A DNA stretch of 64,000 nucleotides from an uncultured Bacteroidia bacterium (GTDB lineage: Bacteria; Bacteroidota; Bacteroidia; Bacteroidales; F082): the NCBI GenBank assembly GCA_902785755.1, contig CACZZO010000025.1, positions 1-64,000 on the forward strand, given 5' to 3'. The first letter of the stretch is position 1. Each line of letters starts with the position of its first letter. Both the position numbers and the translations under genes were made by a program. This document shows positions 8,914 to 16,877 of this stretch, one piece after another. The notes below the pieces were generated by a model that saw only the letters and a program-made list of their open reading frames with translations, made no database searches and was not told the DNA's origin.

Positions 8914-9037
8914 ATTTGTCAGCTATTCGTTTCATTTCTTCATGATCTGCCCCGTTCTGGATGCACTCTCTCATCTCACGCTTGAACTGAAGCAGGCGGG
9001 GGACGAAGTTCTTCGGCTTTGTTGTGTTTGCTTCCAT
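8885..9037 (-). CDS. 50-residue partner of the DUF6169-like protein
   Basis: Starts at the ATG at 9037 (MEANTTKPKNFVPRLLQF); the ATG at 9079 lies upstream of the -7 box. A short charged helical protein ending KRIADKYGFEFATPV. The IADKYGFEF phrase resembles short bacteriocin-leader-like or HTH-like helices, but no family can be assigned. Overlaps the next gene by 29 bases, so the two are very probably co-translated. Candidate antitoxin by position. Confidence 0.55.
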   Translation of the reverse strand: MEANTTKPKNFVPRLLQFKREMRECIQNGADHEEMKRIADKYGFEFATPV

Positions 9038-9066
9038 TTCCTGGTGTATTATGGTTTTTCTGGGTG

Positions 9067-9074
9067 CAAAGATA
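9067..9074 (-). promoter_or_regulatory. -7 box of the DUF6169 pair
   Basis: TATCTTTG on the minus strand, 30 bases before the ATG at 9037. Confidence 0.55.
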
Positions 9075-9114
9075 CACATTATTTCCTAAACGTCAAGGCT
9101 TTCCCGTTGAAAAC

Positions 9115-9156
9115 GACAAAAAAGACGAGGGCGTGCCTTATTTTGACACACCCTCG
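9115..9156 (-). terminator. Intrinsic terminator of the FISUMP operon
   Basis: A ten-base stem CGAGGGcGTG/CACaCCCTCG (9126-9156), followed on the minus strand by a T-rich run (9115-9121). It terminates transcription arriving from 9252. A second GC palindrome, CCCCTT/AAGGGG, lies at about 9198-9210. Confidence 0.65.
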
Positions 9157-9251
9157 TGGCGTATGGTCTCTTCTGCGCTCATGCCGCAACGCGCTTCCCC
9201 CCTTTTAAGGGGCCAGGGGGGTTAAAAACGCCCGCGACACAGCTCAACTTA

Positions 9252-10970
9252 TTATTTCGGGTATGCATCCCACACCAAACGGACACACATGCCAAGATCG
9301 CGTGTTGGATAGCTCTCATTTCCATATCCATTTGTCGTTTTATCAAATTTCATAGCATGCGCTTGTGGAGTTGCTGACGAATTAGGTTGCTGTGTCAAAC
9401 CAGTGGCCGTCCAATAACAACCCTGGAAGAAATCGGCAGTACTACCGTAGCAATCGTAAGCATAGTAATAAGAATCATTACGGTAGCCGACGGCAGGCAG
9501 GAACACACATCCGTCATTAAAAAATTGATTAGTATGAGTTGTGGTCAGAGTAGTTGTACTATAAGTTGTAGTCTTGTTCCATGAGCTAGCAGTGAGTTTT
9601 CCCTTATAGCCATCAGGCGCTATGAACATGCCACTTATATACGTATTATAAGTCACCCCATCTCTTGTTATACTCACTGCAACACGGCACTTCAAGAAAC
9701 GCCTATCTCCTCTACTTGTATTATTGAGAAGGTAGTCCCATTCTTCATACGTCAGTGTGCGCCAATGGTCGTTCCCTTCGCCCGTCAATGCACATCCCCA
9801 GTCTGTTCCATCATACCAACTCAGATTCCTTGTTCCGTTCACCCAATCGTCTTCTCCTGTAACAGTAGGGTATTGAAAACCCCAACTGAATCGGTCCATT
9901 TCCACGTCGCTACCATATTGAACACCATTACTACTACTCCCAGTTTGATCGGCTGGGGTACTCGAAGAGGTGTAAGTTTTAACACCTAAGCACTCGTCGT
10001 ACTGGTGTTCGTGGAAGCCCCACCCTTCTGATGTGTTATACTTCAAGTTGGCCCTCGAGAAATAGACCTTCTGCGTAGGACTCACCGAGAATTGGGTCAA
10101 TACATTCCCACTTGTCTTGACAGCATTTGCTAAAGCAGGCGCAGCAAATTCAGGATTATGAAGTGTAAATCCAGATTTGATAAAATCGTTTGCATTAAGT
10201 GCTGTACCAACAGCAACATTTTGTGAATTAGCATTAACCCCGGTCCCGGTCACATGGCCGTCGGCTGAAAGTTTGGTGCCAGGCAGCAGGATGGCCCATC
10301 TCACGCCCCTGTTGCCTTCCTCTGCGTAAAGGTTGATAGTGCCCGTAGTATTGGTCTTGGCAATCGGAGTGAAATTACTGGAAGTCGTGGCAAAGCTGAT
10401 GGTGGCCGTAGTTGGCATCTTCAACAAGGTGCATTCATATTCTGTTGGGTTGCTGAGATTGAACCTCACCAAGGCGCACTTGTATTCCAAAACGGCAGAG
10501 TAGTTGGTGGCACTCCCGTAAGTTTGGGTCGAATGGCCGTAGCAAAGCACGGGCAGTTTGGTGCTTTGGTCGGCAATGTTGATGGTGAAACTGGTTGTGG
10601 TTCCCGCAGTAGGTGCCGTTGCAGGCTCCTTGCCGCCCAAGAAGTAGAAATGCAAATGGTCCTGAACGGTGTCTATTGGGGCATCGAGATCACCGTCGAA
10701 AGCACCGTTTTCGTAAGTCAAATAGCCGATATAATGGCCGTTGTAACCCACATAGAGGACATCGTTATTTTCGAATTGGATCACGCCGAGGTTCGGGGCC
10801 ACTGCGTGCCTGCCGCCGTTGTCGACGTTCACAGCGATGCTTTCGCCGTTGTTCACGTTCAAGGTGATGTGAACCTTTTCTCCGCCATTGGTGGGAATTT
10901 CTTGTTTCTTGCATTGGCTCATACCAAGCACGAGAGCCAAAGCCATGATGATTGTGCTAAGTTTTTTCAT
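9252..10970 (-). CDS. FISUMP-type surface lipoprotein
   Basis: 572 residues. A signal peptide ends in a lipobox-like LGMSQC (Cys about residue 20), predicting an outer-membrane lipoprotein. The middle is fimbrillin-like, with an N-terminal repeat of VxxNVNNGES motifs. The C-terminal ~270 residues resemble the Fibrobacter succinogenes major paralogous domain: WRTLTYEEWDYLL, FLPAVGYRND, YYWTAT-like GCYWTATG and the terminal LGMCVRLVWDAYPK. The same C-terminal domain is present in 56303-58057. Seventeen bases downstream of the small anchored protein gene, so probably co-transcribed with it. Its 3' end is the source of the tails found in blocks A-C. Adhesion or surface display is likely; the ligand is unknown. 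Confidence 0.75.
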   Translation of the reverse strand: MKKLSTIIMALALVLGMSQCKKQEIPTNGGEKVHITLNVNNGESIAVNVDNGGRHAVAPNLGVIQFENNDVLYVGYNGHYIGYLTYENGAFDGDLDAPIDTVQDHLHFYFLGGKEPATAPTAGTTTSFTINIADQSTKLPVLCYGHSTQTYGSATNYSAVLEYKCALVRFNLSNPTEYECTLLKMPTTATISFATTSSNFTPIAKTNTTGTINLYAEEGNRGVRWAILLPGTKLSADGHVTGTGVNANSQNVAVGTALNANDFIKSGFTLHNPEFAAPALANAVKTSGNVLTQFSVSPTQKVYFSRANLKYNTSEGWGFHEHQYDECLGVKTYTSSSTPADQTGSSSNGVQYGSDVEMDRFSWGFQYPTVTGEDDWVNGTRNLSWYDGTDWGCALTGEGNDHWRTLTYEEWDYLLNNTSRGDRRFLKCRVAVSITRDGVTYNTYISGMFIAPDGYKGKLTASSWNKTTTYSTTTLTTTHTNQFFNDGCVFLPAVGYRNDSYYYAYDCYGSTADFFQGCYWTATGLTQQPNSSATPQAHAMKFDKTTNGYGNESYPTRDLGMCVRLVWDAYPK

Positions 10971-10987
10971 TGTAGATTGATGTGTTT

Positions 10988-11350
10988 TTAGTTGTTTTCC
11001 TGTTTTTTACGTTTTTTTGAAAATGCGTAGGCCGCGCCAGCCGCTGCCATGATGAAGAGTCCGCTGCCGAGCGGTGCAGGCTGAGGAGGTTCTTGTCCGA
11101 ACGTTCCGATGCCAATCCCGTAGTTGCCACCTGTTTGGCCGCCGTTGCCGCCGAACTGTCCGGTCGAGATGTTGTAGGTGCTACTCGAGCCACTTCGCAT
11201 CAGCGCACCGTCTTGCTTGCCCTGCTCCTTGTAGGGGTTTTGCAGCAGCCCACGGTTGATGACTTGGGCATCCACTGTCACAGCCTGAAACATCAGGGCT
11301 GCCAGCCCAAGCGAAAGCGTGGTGGTTTTCAATTTCTTGGTTGTTTTCAT
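10988..11350 (-). CDS. Small exported protein with C-terminal anchor/sorting signal
   Basis: 120 residues. A signal peptide (MKTTKKLKTTTLSLGLAALM, cleavage near VDAQ) is followed by a Gly/Ser/Gln-rich linker and a C-terminal tripartite tail: PLGSG, a hydrophobic span (LFIMAAAGAAYAF) and a basic end (SKKRKKQ). This short-motif/TM/Arg-Lys layout resembles exosortase- or sortase-type tails, but no processing enzyme is visible in the window. First gene of a probable two-gene operon with the FISUMP lipoprotein. Confidence 0.6.
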   Translation of the reverse strand: MKTTKKLKTTTLSLGLAALMFQAVTVDAQVINRGLLQNPYKEQGKQDGALMRSGSSSTYNISTGQFGGNGGQTGGNYGIGIGTFGQEPPQPAPLGSGLFIMAAAGAAYAFSKKRKKQENN

Positions 11351-11358
11351 TTAATTGA

Positions 11359-11410
11359 GATTTAAAGATTTAAAGATTTAATATTTAAGATTTAAAGATT
11401 CAAGATTTAA
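11359..11410. repeat. AT-rich GATTTAAA direct repeats
   Basis: About six imperfect copies of GATTTAAA/AGATTTAA lie in the 5' leader of the gene ending at 11350, between its -7 box and its start. Possibly a regulator-binding or DNA-bending tract. Confidence 0.55.
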
Positions 11411-11469
11411 TAACGTTTTTCAAGATTATTCGGCCTTCAACTCGGCCATACCTCTTGCTTAAAGACGTG

Positions 11470-11477
11470 CAAAAGTA
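11470..11477 (-). promoter_or_regulatory. -7 box upstream of the small anchored protein
   Basis: TACTTTTG on the minus strand, about 120 bases before the ATG at 11350. It implies a long leader containing the GATTTAAA repeats. Confidence 0.5.
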
Positions 11478-11522
11478 GTACATTTTCTTATATGAAAAGC
11501 GCCTCAAAAACCCCAAAACAGA

Positions 11523-11652
11523 GGTTTTGCAAATCCCGATAAAAGTTTTGCGGATTCCGCAAAAATTGCAGATTTTGCAACTAACCGTTTTATTTTTTTT
11601 TGCAGATTTTGAAACTGTTTTGCAAATTCTGCAAATCCGTTTTTGCAGAATC
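11523..11652. promoter_or_regulatory. Cluster of TTTTGCA-type motifs, possible operator array
   Basis: Roughly eight occurrences of TTTTGCARAT-like words in 130 bases, including the palindrome TTGCGGA-t-TCCGCAA at about 11547-11561. It lies between the end of the AraC-family gene and the promoter of 10988-11350. It is non-coding and fills the gene-free interval 11351-11674 together with the GATTTAAA repeats. Confidence 0.45.
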
Positions 11653-11674
11653 TAAAAGTCATTGGGGCAGCTCC

Positions 11675-12787
11675 CTACTGCCCCTGACCGCGCATCCAGG
11701 CCGTCACGGTCTGTCCCATGCGTTGCTTGAAGGCGGTGCTGAAGGTGCTGTAGCTCCTGAAGCCGCTCTCGCTGGCCAGTTGTTGCGCGGTGAAGGAACG
11801 TTGGTTGGCAACGGCTTCATTATAGAGATTGACAAAATGGCGGATGCGCAGCCCGTTGATGTAGACGTTGTAGGTCAGACCCTGCTGGGTGAAATACTGG
11901 CTGAGATAGTAGTGGTTGGTGCCGATGGCCTGCGAGAGTTGAGACAGGGAGAGGTCGTGCTGCAAATACAGTTGGGTTCCCTCGCAATGCAGCTCAAGCA
12001 GTTGCCCGATGCCGGAGGGAGCGTCTGACGGTGACGCATCATCATCTTCCTGTTCCGCAGGGGCTTCTTCCGTGGCTTCTACTGGCGTGCCATCCAATTG
12101 TTGCAGCGTTTCCACACGCCACAGCAGGAAACCGAAAAACGGGATTTCGATGGCTTGCACGATAAAGCTGATGGCCATGTAGCGGGTGTCCCACATATAG
12201 AAGAGGATGAGCAGCAGCGAGACGACGACGATGAGCATATAGCTCTGCCTGACCTCCTTATGCTCCAAGTCGGCGTAGTTGTCGCGCAGCCACTGCCTGT
12301 ATTGCCTGACAGCGAACACCATATATATGATAAAGAGCACGTAGAACAACAAGATGCAGGCGATGGCGATGTCATAGAAACGACGATCGGGGAAGACAAG
12401 GTTCAGCGCCAGGAGCACCGCGTATAGTAAAATCGCCACGACGACGGGCCAGACAGGTCGCTTGCGGTCTTGGAGCATGGCAAACAGCGTGCCGGCGATA
12501 GTGGTGAGCAGCCCCACGCAGTCGAGCAACGAAACCACCATGCCGCCCACAGAGTTGATGTCGTTAGAACGGAAGTATAGAAGGAGCCACCAAAAATGGC
12601 CCAAACACGCCACGGCAAAGAATGCCACAGCCCAGCGGCGCATGGCCAGCGGCGGCGTCACGTCGGGCGCAAAGGCGTTGCCCCTGCGCAGCAGCAGATA
12701 GACGAAGGCGATGAGGGCAGCCATGGCCGCTCCGCCATAGAGCATGCTATAAAGCAGTTGGCCTGAAGGTATGTCTTGGATGAACAT
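11675..12787 (-). CDS. Membrane-anchored AraC-family transcriptional regulator
   Basis: 370 residues from the ATG at 12787 (MFIQDIPSG); the ATG at 12829 lies upstream of the -7 box. The N-terminal ~225 residues form about six or seven hydrophobic segments (for example MLYGGAAMAALIAFVYLLL and YDIAIACILLFYVLFIIYMVF). An acidic linker follows (EEAPAEQEDDD), then a C-terminal AraC/XylS double helix-turn-helix (LSQLSQAIGTNHYYLSQYF; FTAQQLASESGFRSYSTF). It presumably senses a signal at the inner membrane and binds DNA from the cytoplasmic side. The motif cluster just downstream is a candidate target. Confidence 0.85.
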   Translation of the reverse strand: MFIQDIPSGQLLYSMLYGGAAMAALIAFVYLLLRRGNAFAPDVTPPLAMRRWAVAFFAVACLGHFWWLLLYFRSNDINSVGGMVVSLLDCVGLLTTIAGTLFAMLQDRKRPVWPVVVAILLYAVLLALNLVFPDRRFYDIAIACILLFYVLFIIYMVFAVRQYRQWLRDNYADLEHKEVRQSYMLIVVVSLLLILFYMWDTRYMAISFIVQAIEIPFFGFLLWRVETLQQLDGTPVEATEEAPAEQEDDDASPSDAPSGIGQLLELHCEGTQLYLQHDLSLSQLSQAIGTNHYYLSQYFTQQGLTYNVYINGLRIRHFVNLYNEAVANQRSFTAQQLASESGFRSYSTFSTAFKQRMGQTVTAWMRGQGQ

Positions 12788-12818
12788 GGGTTTGCGGTTT
12801 TGTACCTTTTCAAAGGTG

Positions 12819-12826
12819 CAAAGATA
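12819..12826 (-). promoter_or_regulatory. -7 box of the AraC-family gene
   Basis: TATCTTTG on the minus strand, 32 bases before the ATG at 12787. It decides against the ATG at 12829. Confidence 0.55.
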
Positions 12827-12888
12827 CAAAATTCATGGGCAATACGTGGCCTAATTCAATGAAAATCGTGTTTTTCCAAAAAAATGAC

Positions 12889-12896
12889 TAACTTTG
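12889..12896 (+). promoter_or_regulatory. -7 box of gapA
   Basis: TAACTTTG on the plus strand, about 58 bases before the ATG at 12955. Divergent from the AraC-family promoter. Confidence 0.55.
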
Positions 12897-12954
12897 CATG
12901 GTTTTTTACAACCTAAATTGAACGTAATTGATTAAAAATCATAAATTTACAACA

Positions 12955-13962
12955 ATGGAAAAGATTAAAGTAGGTATCAATGGTTTCGGCCGCATTGGCC
13001 GCAACGTGTTCCGCATCATCTGCGAACGTCCGAATCTGGAAATCGTGGGCGTCAACGACCTGACGAGCACCAAGGTGCTGGCCCACCTGTTGAAATATGA
13101 CTCCACGCAGGGCAAGTTCCCCGGCACCGTGGAATATGATGAAACCGCACTGATTGTCAACGGCGTGCGCATCCCCGTCACTGCCGAGCGTGCCCCGCTG
13201 AACATCAAGTGGAGCAAGACTCCCGATGTGGTGGTTGAATCGACCGGCGTGTTCCGCTCGAAGGAAAGCAGCAAAGGCGGCTATGGCGACCACCTGAAGG
13301 CTGGTGCCAAGAAGGTCATCCTTTCGGCTCCCTCGAAAGACGCTATCGACGCCACCGTCGTGGTCGGCGTGAACAACAACGACTTGACCGACGATGTGGA
13401 ATGTGTGAGCAACGCCTCCTGCACCACCAACTGCTTGGCTCCTGTCGCCAAGGTGTTGAACGACCGCTTCGGCATCGAGCAGGGCTACATCACCACCATC
13501 CACAGTTACACCAACGACCAAGTCATCCTCGACGGCCCGCACAGCGACCTGCGCCGTGCCCGTAGCGCCGCCATGTCGCAAATCCCGACCACCACTGGCG
13601 CCGCCAAGGCCGTGGGCATCGTCATCCCTGAACTGAATGGCAAACTCGACGGTATCGCCGTCCGCGTCCCCACCCCGACTGGTTCCTTGGTTGACCTCGT
13701 CTGCACACTGAAGACCGAAGCCACGAAGGAGGAAATCAACGCCGCTATGAAGGAGGCCGCCGAAGGCCCGATGAAAGGCGTGCTGGAATACACTGAAGAC
13801 CCGATTGTGAGCGTCGATGTCATCCACAACCCGCACAGCTCCATCTTCGATGCCGAAAGTACAATGGTGATGGGCAAGATGGTGAAGATCATGTCGTGGT
13901 ACGACAACGAATGGGGTTATTCGAACCGTATGGTCGACCTCATTGAGATGATGAAATACTAA
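12955..13962 (+). CDS. gapA: Glyceraldehyde-3-phosphate dehydrogenase, type I
   Basis: 335 residues from the ATG at 12955 (MEKIKVGINGFGRIGRN). Converts glyceraldehyde 3-phosphate, NAD and phosphate to 1,3-bisphosphoglycerate in glycolysis. The Rossmann motif GINGFGRIGRN is at residues 8-18, the active-site Cys at about 156 (SNASCTTNC) and the partner His at about 183 (HSYTNDQ). The conserved C-terminal SWYDNEWGYSNRMVDL is present and the length is normal. An in-frame ATG at 12928 would add nine unconserved residues. Codon use is more GC-rich than that of neighbours, consistent with high expression. A perfect hairpin terminator follows. Confidence 0.97.
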   Translation: MEKIKVGINGFGRIGRNVFRIICERPNLEIVGVNDLTSTKVLAHLLKYDSTQGKFPGTVEYDETALIVNGVRIPVTAERAPLNIKWSKTPDVVVESTGVFRSKESSKGGYGDHLKAGAKKVILSAPSKDAIDATVVVGVNNNDLTDDVECVSNASCTTNCLAPVAKVLNDRFGIEQGYITTIHSYTNDQVILDGPHSDLRRARSAAMSQIPTTTGAAKAVGIVIPELNGKLDGIAVRVPTPTGSLVDLVCTLKTEATKEEINAAMKEAAEGPMKGVLEYTEDPIVSVDVIHNPHSSIFDAESTMVMGKMVKIMSWYDNEWGYSNRMVDLIEMMKY

Positions 13963-13991
13963 CTACGGATTTCACGGATTAAACGAATTAT

Positions 13992-14027
13992 TGTAGAGAC
14001 GCGCCAAGGCGCGTCTCTACATTTTTT
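13992..14027. terminator. Perfect 14-bp hairpin terminator between convergent genes
   Basis: TGTAGAGACGCGCC-aa-GGCGCGTCTCTACA (13992-14021) followed by six T on the plus strand. It ends gapA and, in the other direction, protects the CHU-type gene ending at 14026. The GTAGAGACG word is shared with the repeat blocks at 6.3, 7.3 and 8.3 kb. Confidence 0.8.
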
Positions 14028-16284
14028 ATCTGACGATGGTGATGGACCCTTGCAGATGCAGTTTTTCCTCGCCGGTTTCGCTTTGGTAGGTGATGTCGCA
14101 AATGTAGAAATAGGTGCCGGGCGGGCAGTCCATTTTGGTCAGTTTGCTCTTGCCGTCCCATTGGATGAGCGGGTCGTCGGTGTCGTGAAGGATATTGCCC
14201 CAACGGTTGAAAACCACGGTTTTTGCACTGACAATCAAGTCGATGCCTGTCACAATAGGCTCAAAAACGTCGTTGAAGCCGTCGCCGTTGGGCGTGAACA
14301 CGTTGGGCAGTGTGTAGGAAAATTCCTCCATCGGGTCCTCGTGGCCAATGCGCACGGTCTTGATGGCCGAATAATTGACCAAAGGCCGCGTAATGCCTTC
14401 CAAGGTGTAATGCCCGAAAGTGCGCACATAATAGCGATAGGTTACGTCGCTTTCCACCTCAGCATCAACATATTCCATCCCCGTTACCGAAGCGATCCTG
14501 ACAAAATGGCTGTTCACTTCCTTGAAAACCAGCGTACTGTCCACCATCCACGGCACGGCTTCCGTCCACGAAAGATGCGCCTCGTTGTTGGTTCCGTTGG
14601 CCGAAAGCATCACCGCCGAGGCCGTCGCGCTCTCGCCCATCACTTGCTGGTTGGCATCGCGCATTTGCACCTTATATATTAATGAGGTGGCCTGCGCCAA
14701 ATCTACATTTGCATCTAAAAAGGTGGTGTCGGAGCCTTCATAAACGATGGAAGTCGCGCCGTCAAGGATACGGGTCAAGGTGTAGTTGAACGGCGCAACA
14801 TATTGGTCGTCAATCTCTTTCGGCTTTGCCCAACGGGTCACCACTTGACCTGAAACGAGGTCGATGCTGTCGTTTGAGACATGGGTCATCAAAGGGCTGT
14901 CATTCTTCAAGGTCACGCAAGCCGCATCGCTGACGATACTCTTGGCCCCGTCGGGGAATTGGGCCAAGACACGATACTCGTATGAAATGCCTTGCGGAAG
15001 ATTTTGGTCAGTAAACGAGGTCGATAAAATGTCGTTCAAAGTGGCAATGAGTTGATAGCCCTCGCGTATGCCGGTTTCACATTCATCAGGCACATATCCG
15101 TTGCAACCTGCCTTGCGGTAAACGAGCAAAACCGTCGCATTGGCACATGGATAAATCGTCCACGAAAGCCTTGCGTCATGGCCAACCACCTCGGCTGTCA
15201 GGTTTTGGACTTGTGGAGCCATCACATTGATAGTCACCGTCTTGACATTCGTCAAACTGACGGGAGAGCCGTCGTCCTTGGCATGAATGACCACCTGATA
15301 AGGCGTGTGGCGGATATGGGCAAAAGTGGTGTTCCAAAGGAATTCCATCTGCGGCTGCATACCAAATGCCGACTCGGGATTAAGCACCGCCGGACTGACC
15401 GCCACCTCGAAAGGCGCACCCGAAGCGGTCAGCGTAACGTTGTCGCCGTTGGGGTCGGAAGCGGAAATGATGAAATCAAGTTGTTCGCCTGCCACGAGGC
15501 AATACTGCTCGTCGCATTGGATTTGAGGCAAGTCGTTGTCGCAATGGGAGATAAGGATTTGCATATCACGCACCACCGAGCCGATTTTCACGCCATGCCG
15601 CCACTCCTCCACCATGATGGCCACATTGTATTCGCCTTGCAGCACAGGATTCTCCCAACGCAACTCACCCGTAACAGGATCGATTTCAAACGATTGCGAG
15701 GCTTGCGGAAAAGTGTAGCCTCCAATCTCCATGCCGTCTTGTCCCTTGCAAGTCACCAAGCGGTAACTCAAACTGTCGCCGTCGGGGTCGTAAGCTGAGG
15801 GATTGTGCAGGTAGAGTTTGCCCACGCAGCCCTTGTCTACAGGCGCATTGAGGAGTTGCACGGAATTGTTGTAGCCCAAAAACGGATTGATGACCAACTC
15901 TGTCTCAATGTGCATCGGCACCATCACCGAATTGGGCACATTGACGACGCCGTAATTGCGGTTGGCATCCTCCATACTGATGGTGTAAGTCCCTGAGGTT
16001 GAGTAGTTATGAATGGCTTTATAATGATTCACCACACAATCGTCGCCAAGATTCTGCCAATTGATGCGCGGGATGTTTTCCTCCGCTCCGTCACCCCACT
16101 TGACATACAACGAATCGCGCTGATCCCAAGCGGCATTGGGCACATTGTAGGTCGTAAGCGTAAACTCGTAGGCATTGCCACCAAGCCAAATGTAGGTGAT
16201 TTCAGCGGCACGTTGGTGCGTCGCCCTCGCGGTGAAGGCGAAGCAGAACAGGAAACCAAGAATGAGCCATAGTTTACGCATCAT
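14026..16284 (-). CDS. Secreted protein with CHU/gliding-type (T9SS type B) C-terminal domain
   Basis: 752 residues from the ATG at 16284 (MMRKLWLILGFLFCFAFTARA, a signal peptide); the ATG at 16389 lies far upstream of the -7 box. The mature part has PKD/cadherin-like Ig modules (AYDPDGDSLSYRL, ASDPNGDNVTLTASG) and fibronectin-like segments. The last ~95 residues are the gliding-motility-associated sorting domain: LPNVFTPNGDGFNDVFEP, VFNRWGNILHD and CPPGTYFYICDITY. It should cross the outer membrane through the T9SS and remain on the surface or in the medium. The function of the passenger is unknown. A terminator precedes its promoter. Confidence 0.85.
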   Translation of the reverse strand: MMRKLWLILGFLFCFAFTARATHQRAAEITYIWLGGNAYEFTLTTYNVPNAAWDQRDSLYVKWGDGAEENIPRINWQNLGDDCVVNHYKAIHNYSTSGTYTISMEDANRNYGVVNVPNSVMVPMHIETELVINPFLGYNNSVQLLNAPVDKGCVGKLYLHNPSAYDPDGDSLSYRLVTCKGQDGMEIGGYTFPQASQSFEIDPVTGELRWENPVLQGEYNVAIMVEEWRHGVKIGSVVRDMQILISHCDNDLPQIQCDEQYCLVAGEQLDFIISASDPNGDNVTLTASGAPFEVAVSPAVLNPESAFGMQPQMEFLWNTTFAHIRHTPYQVVIHAKDDGSPVSLTNVKTVTINVMAPQVQNLTAEVVGHDARLSWTIYPCANATVLLVYRKAGCNGYVPDECETGIREGYQLIATLNDILSTSFTDQNLPQGISYEYRVLAQFPDGAKSIVSDAACVTLKNDSPLMTHVSNDSIDLVSGQVVTRWAKPKEIDDQYVAPFNYTLTRILDGATSIVYEGSDTTFLDANVDLAQATSLIYKVQMRDANQQVMGESATASAVMLSANGTNNEAHLSWTEAVPWMVDSTLVFKEVNSHFVRIASVTGMEYVDAEVESDVTYRYYVRTFGHYTLEGITRPLVNYSAIKTVRIGHEDPMEEFSYTLPNVFTPNGDGFNDVFEPIVTGIDLIVSAKTVVFNRWGNILHDTDDPLIQWDGKSKLTKMDCPPGTYFYICDITYQSETGEEKLHLQGSITIVR

Positions 16285-16305
16285 TGAAACAATCCATTGA
16301 ATTTG

Positions 16306-16313
16306 CAAAGGTA
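16306..16313 (-). promoter_or_regulatory. -7 box of the CHU-type gene
   Basis: TACCTTTG on the minus strand, 22 bases before the ATG at 16284. Confidence 0.55.
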
Positions 16314-16334
16314 GCATTTTTTCAGTACACGACA

Positions 16335-16374
16335 TGAAAAAAGCATCCGTTACTGGAAGGCAACAGATGCTTTT
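16335..16374 (-). terminator. Intrinsic terminator of mscL
   Basis: AAAAGCATC at 16339-16347 pairs with GATGCTTTT at 16366-16374, with extra GTT/AAC pairs inside. A T run follows on the minus strand. Confidence 0.7.
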
Positions 16375-16392
16375 GTTTCGACAGGCCAAAAA

Positions 16393-16818
16393 TTACTTGT
16401 TTTTCAGCAGGTCGCGGATTTCGGCGAGGAGTTCCTCTTGCGTCGGGCCGGCAGGAGCGGCAGGCTCGGCGGGTTTTTCTTCCTCTTTGCGCTTCATGCT
16501 GTTGATGCCCTTGATAACCAAGAAGATGGAGAAGGCAATGATGATGAAGTCGAAGATGACTTGCAGGAAGTTGCCCCAAGTCATGCACAGTTCGGGCTTC
16601 ACGACGGTTTCGCCTTCCATGACGGCTTCGCGGATGACCCATTTCCATTCGGTGAAGTTGAGTCCACCCGTGATGGCACCAATGAGCGGCATGATGATGT
16701 CGGAGACCAATGAGGAGACGATTTTTCCGAACGCGCCGCCGATGACCACACCGACAGCCATGTCCATGACGTTGCCCTTCATGGCAAACTCCTTGAATTC
16801 TTGCATAAATTTACCCAT
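16393..16818 (-). CDS. mscL: Large-conductance mechanosensitive channel
   Basis: 141 residues, the usual MscL length. Opens under membrane tension to release solutes after hypo-osmotic shock; a homopentamer in the inner membrane. The first transmembrane helix carries the family's constriction motif (VMDMAVGVVIGGAFGKIVSSLV, about residues 17-38). The second is FIIIAFSIFLVIKGINSM. A charged cytoplasmic helix closes the chain (TQEELLAEIRDLLKNK). The periplasmic loop includes a Cys (PELCMTW), somewhat unusual for this family. Has its own promoter and terminator. Confidence 0.95.
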   Translation of the reverse strand: MGKFMQEFKEFAMKGNVMDMAVGVVIGGAFGKIVSSLVSDIIMPLIGAITGGLNFTEWKWVIREAVMEGETVVKPELCMTWGNFLQVIFDFIIIAFSIFLVIKGINSMKRKEEEKPAEPAAPAGPTQEELLAEIRDLLKNK

Positions 16819-16869
16819 AGCGATAATGTTTAGTTGTTGATTGTTTAATTGTTTAACTGTTTATCAGTG

Positions 16870-16877
16870 CAAAAATA
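16870..16877 (-). promoter_or_regulatory. -7 box of mscL
   Basis: TATTTTTG on the minus strand, 52 bases before the ATG at 16818. Confidence 0.5.

Noticed and set aside
12913..13836. 307-codon open frame opposite gapA
   Set aside because: Product of strong codon bias in gapA; no independent signals.
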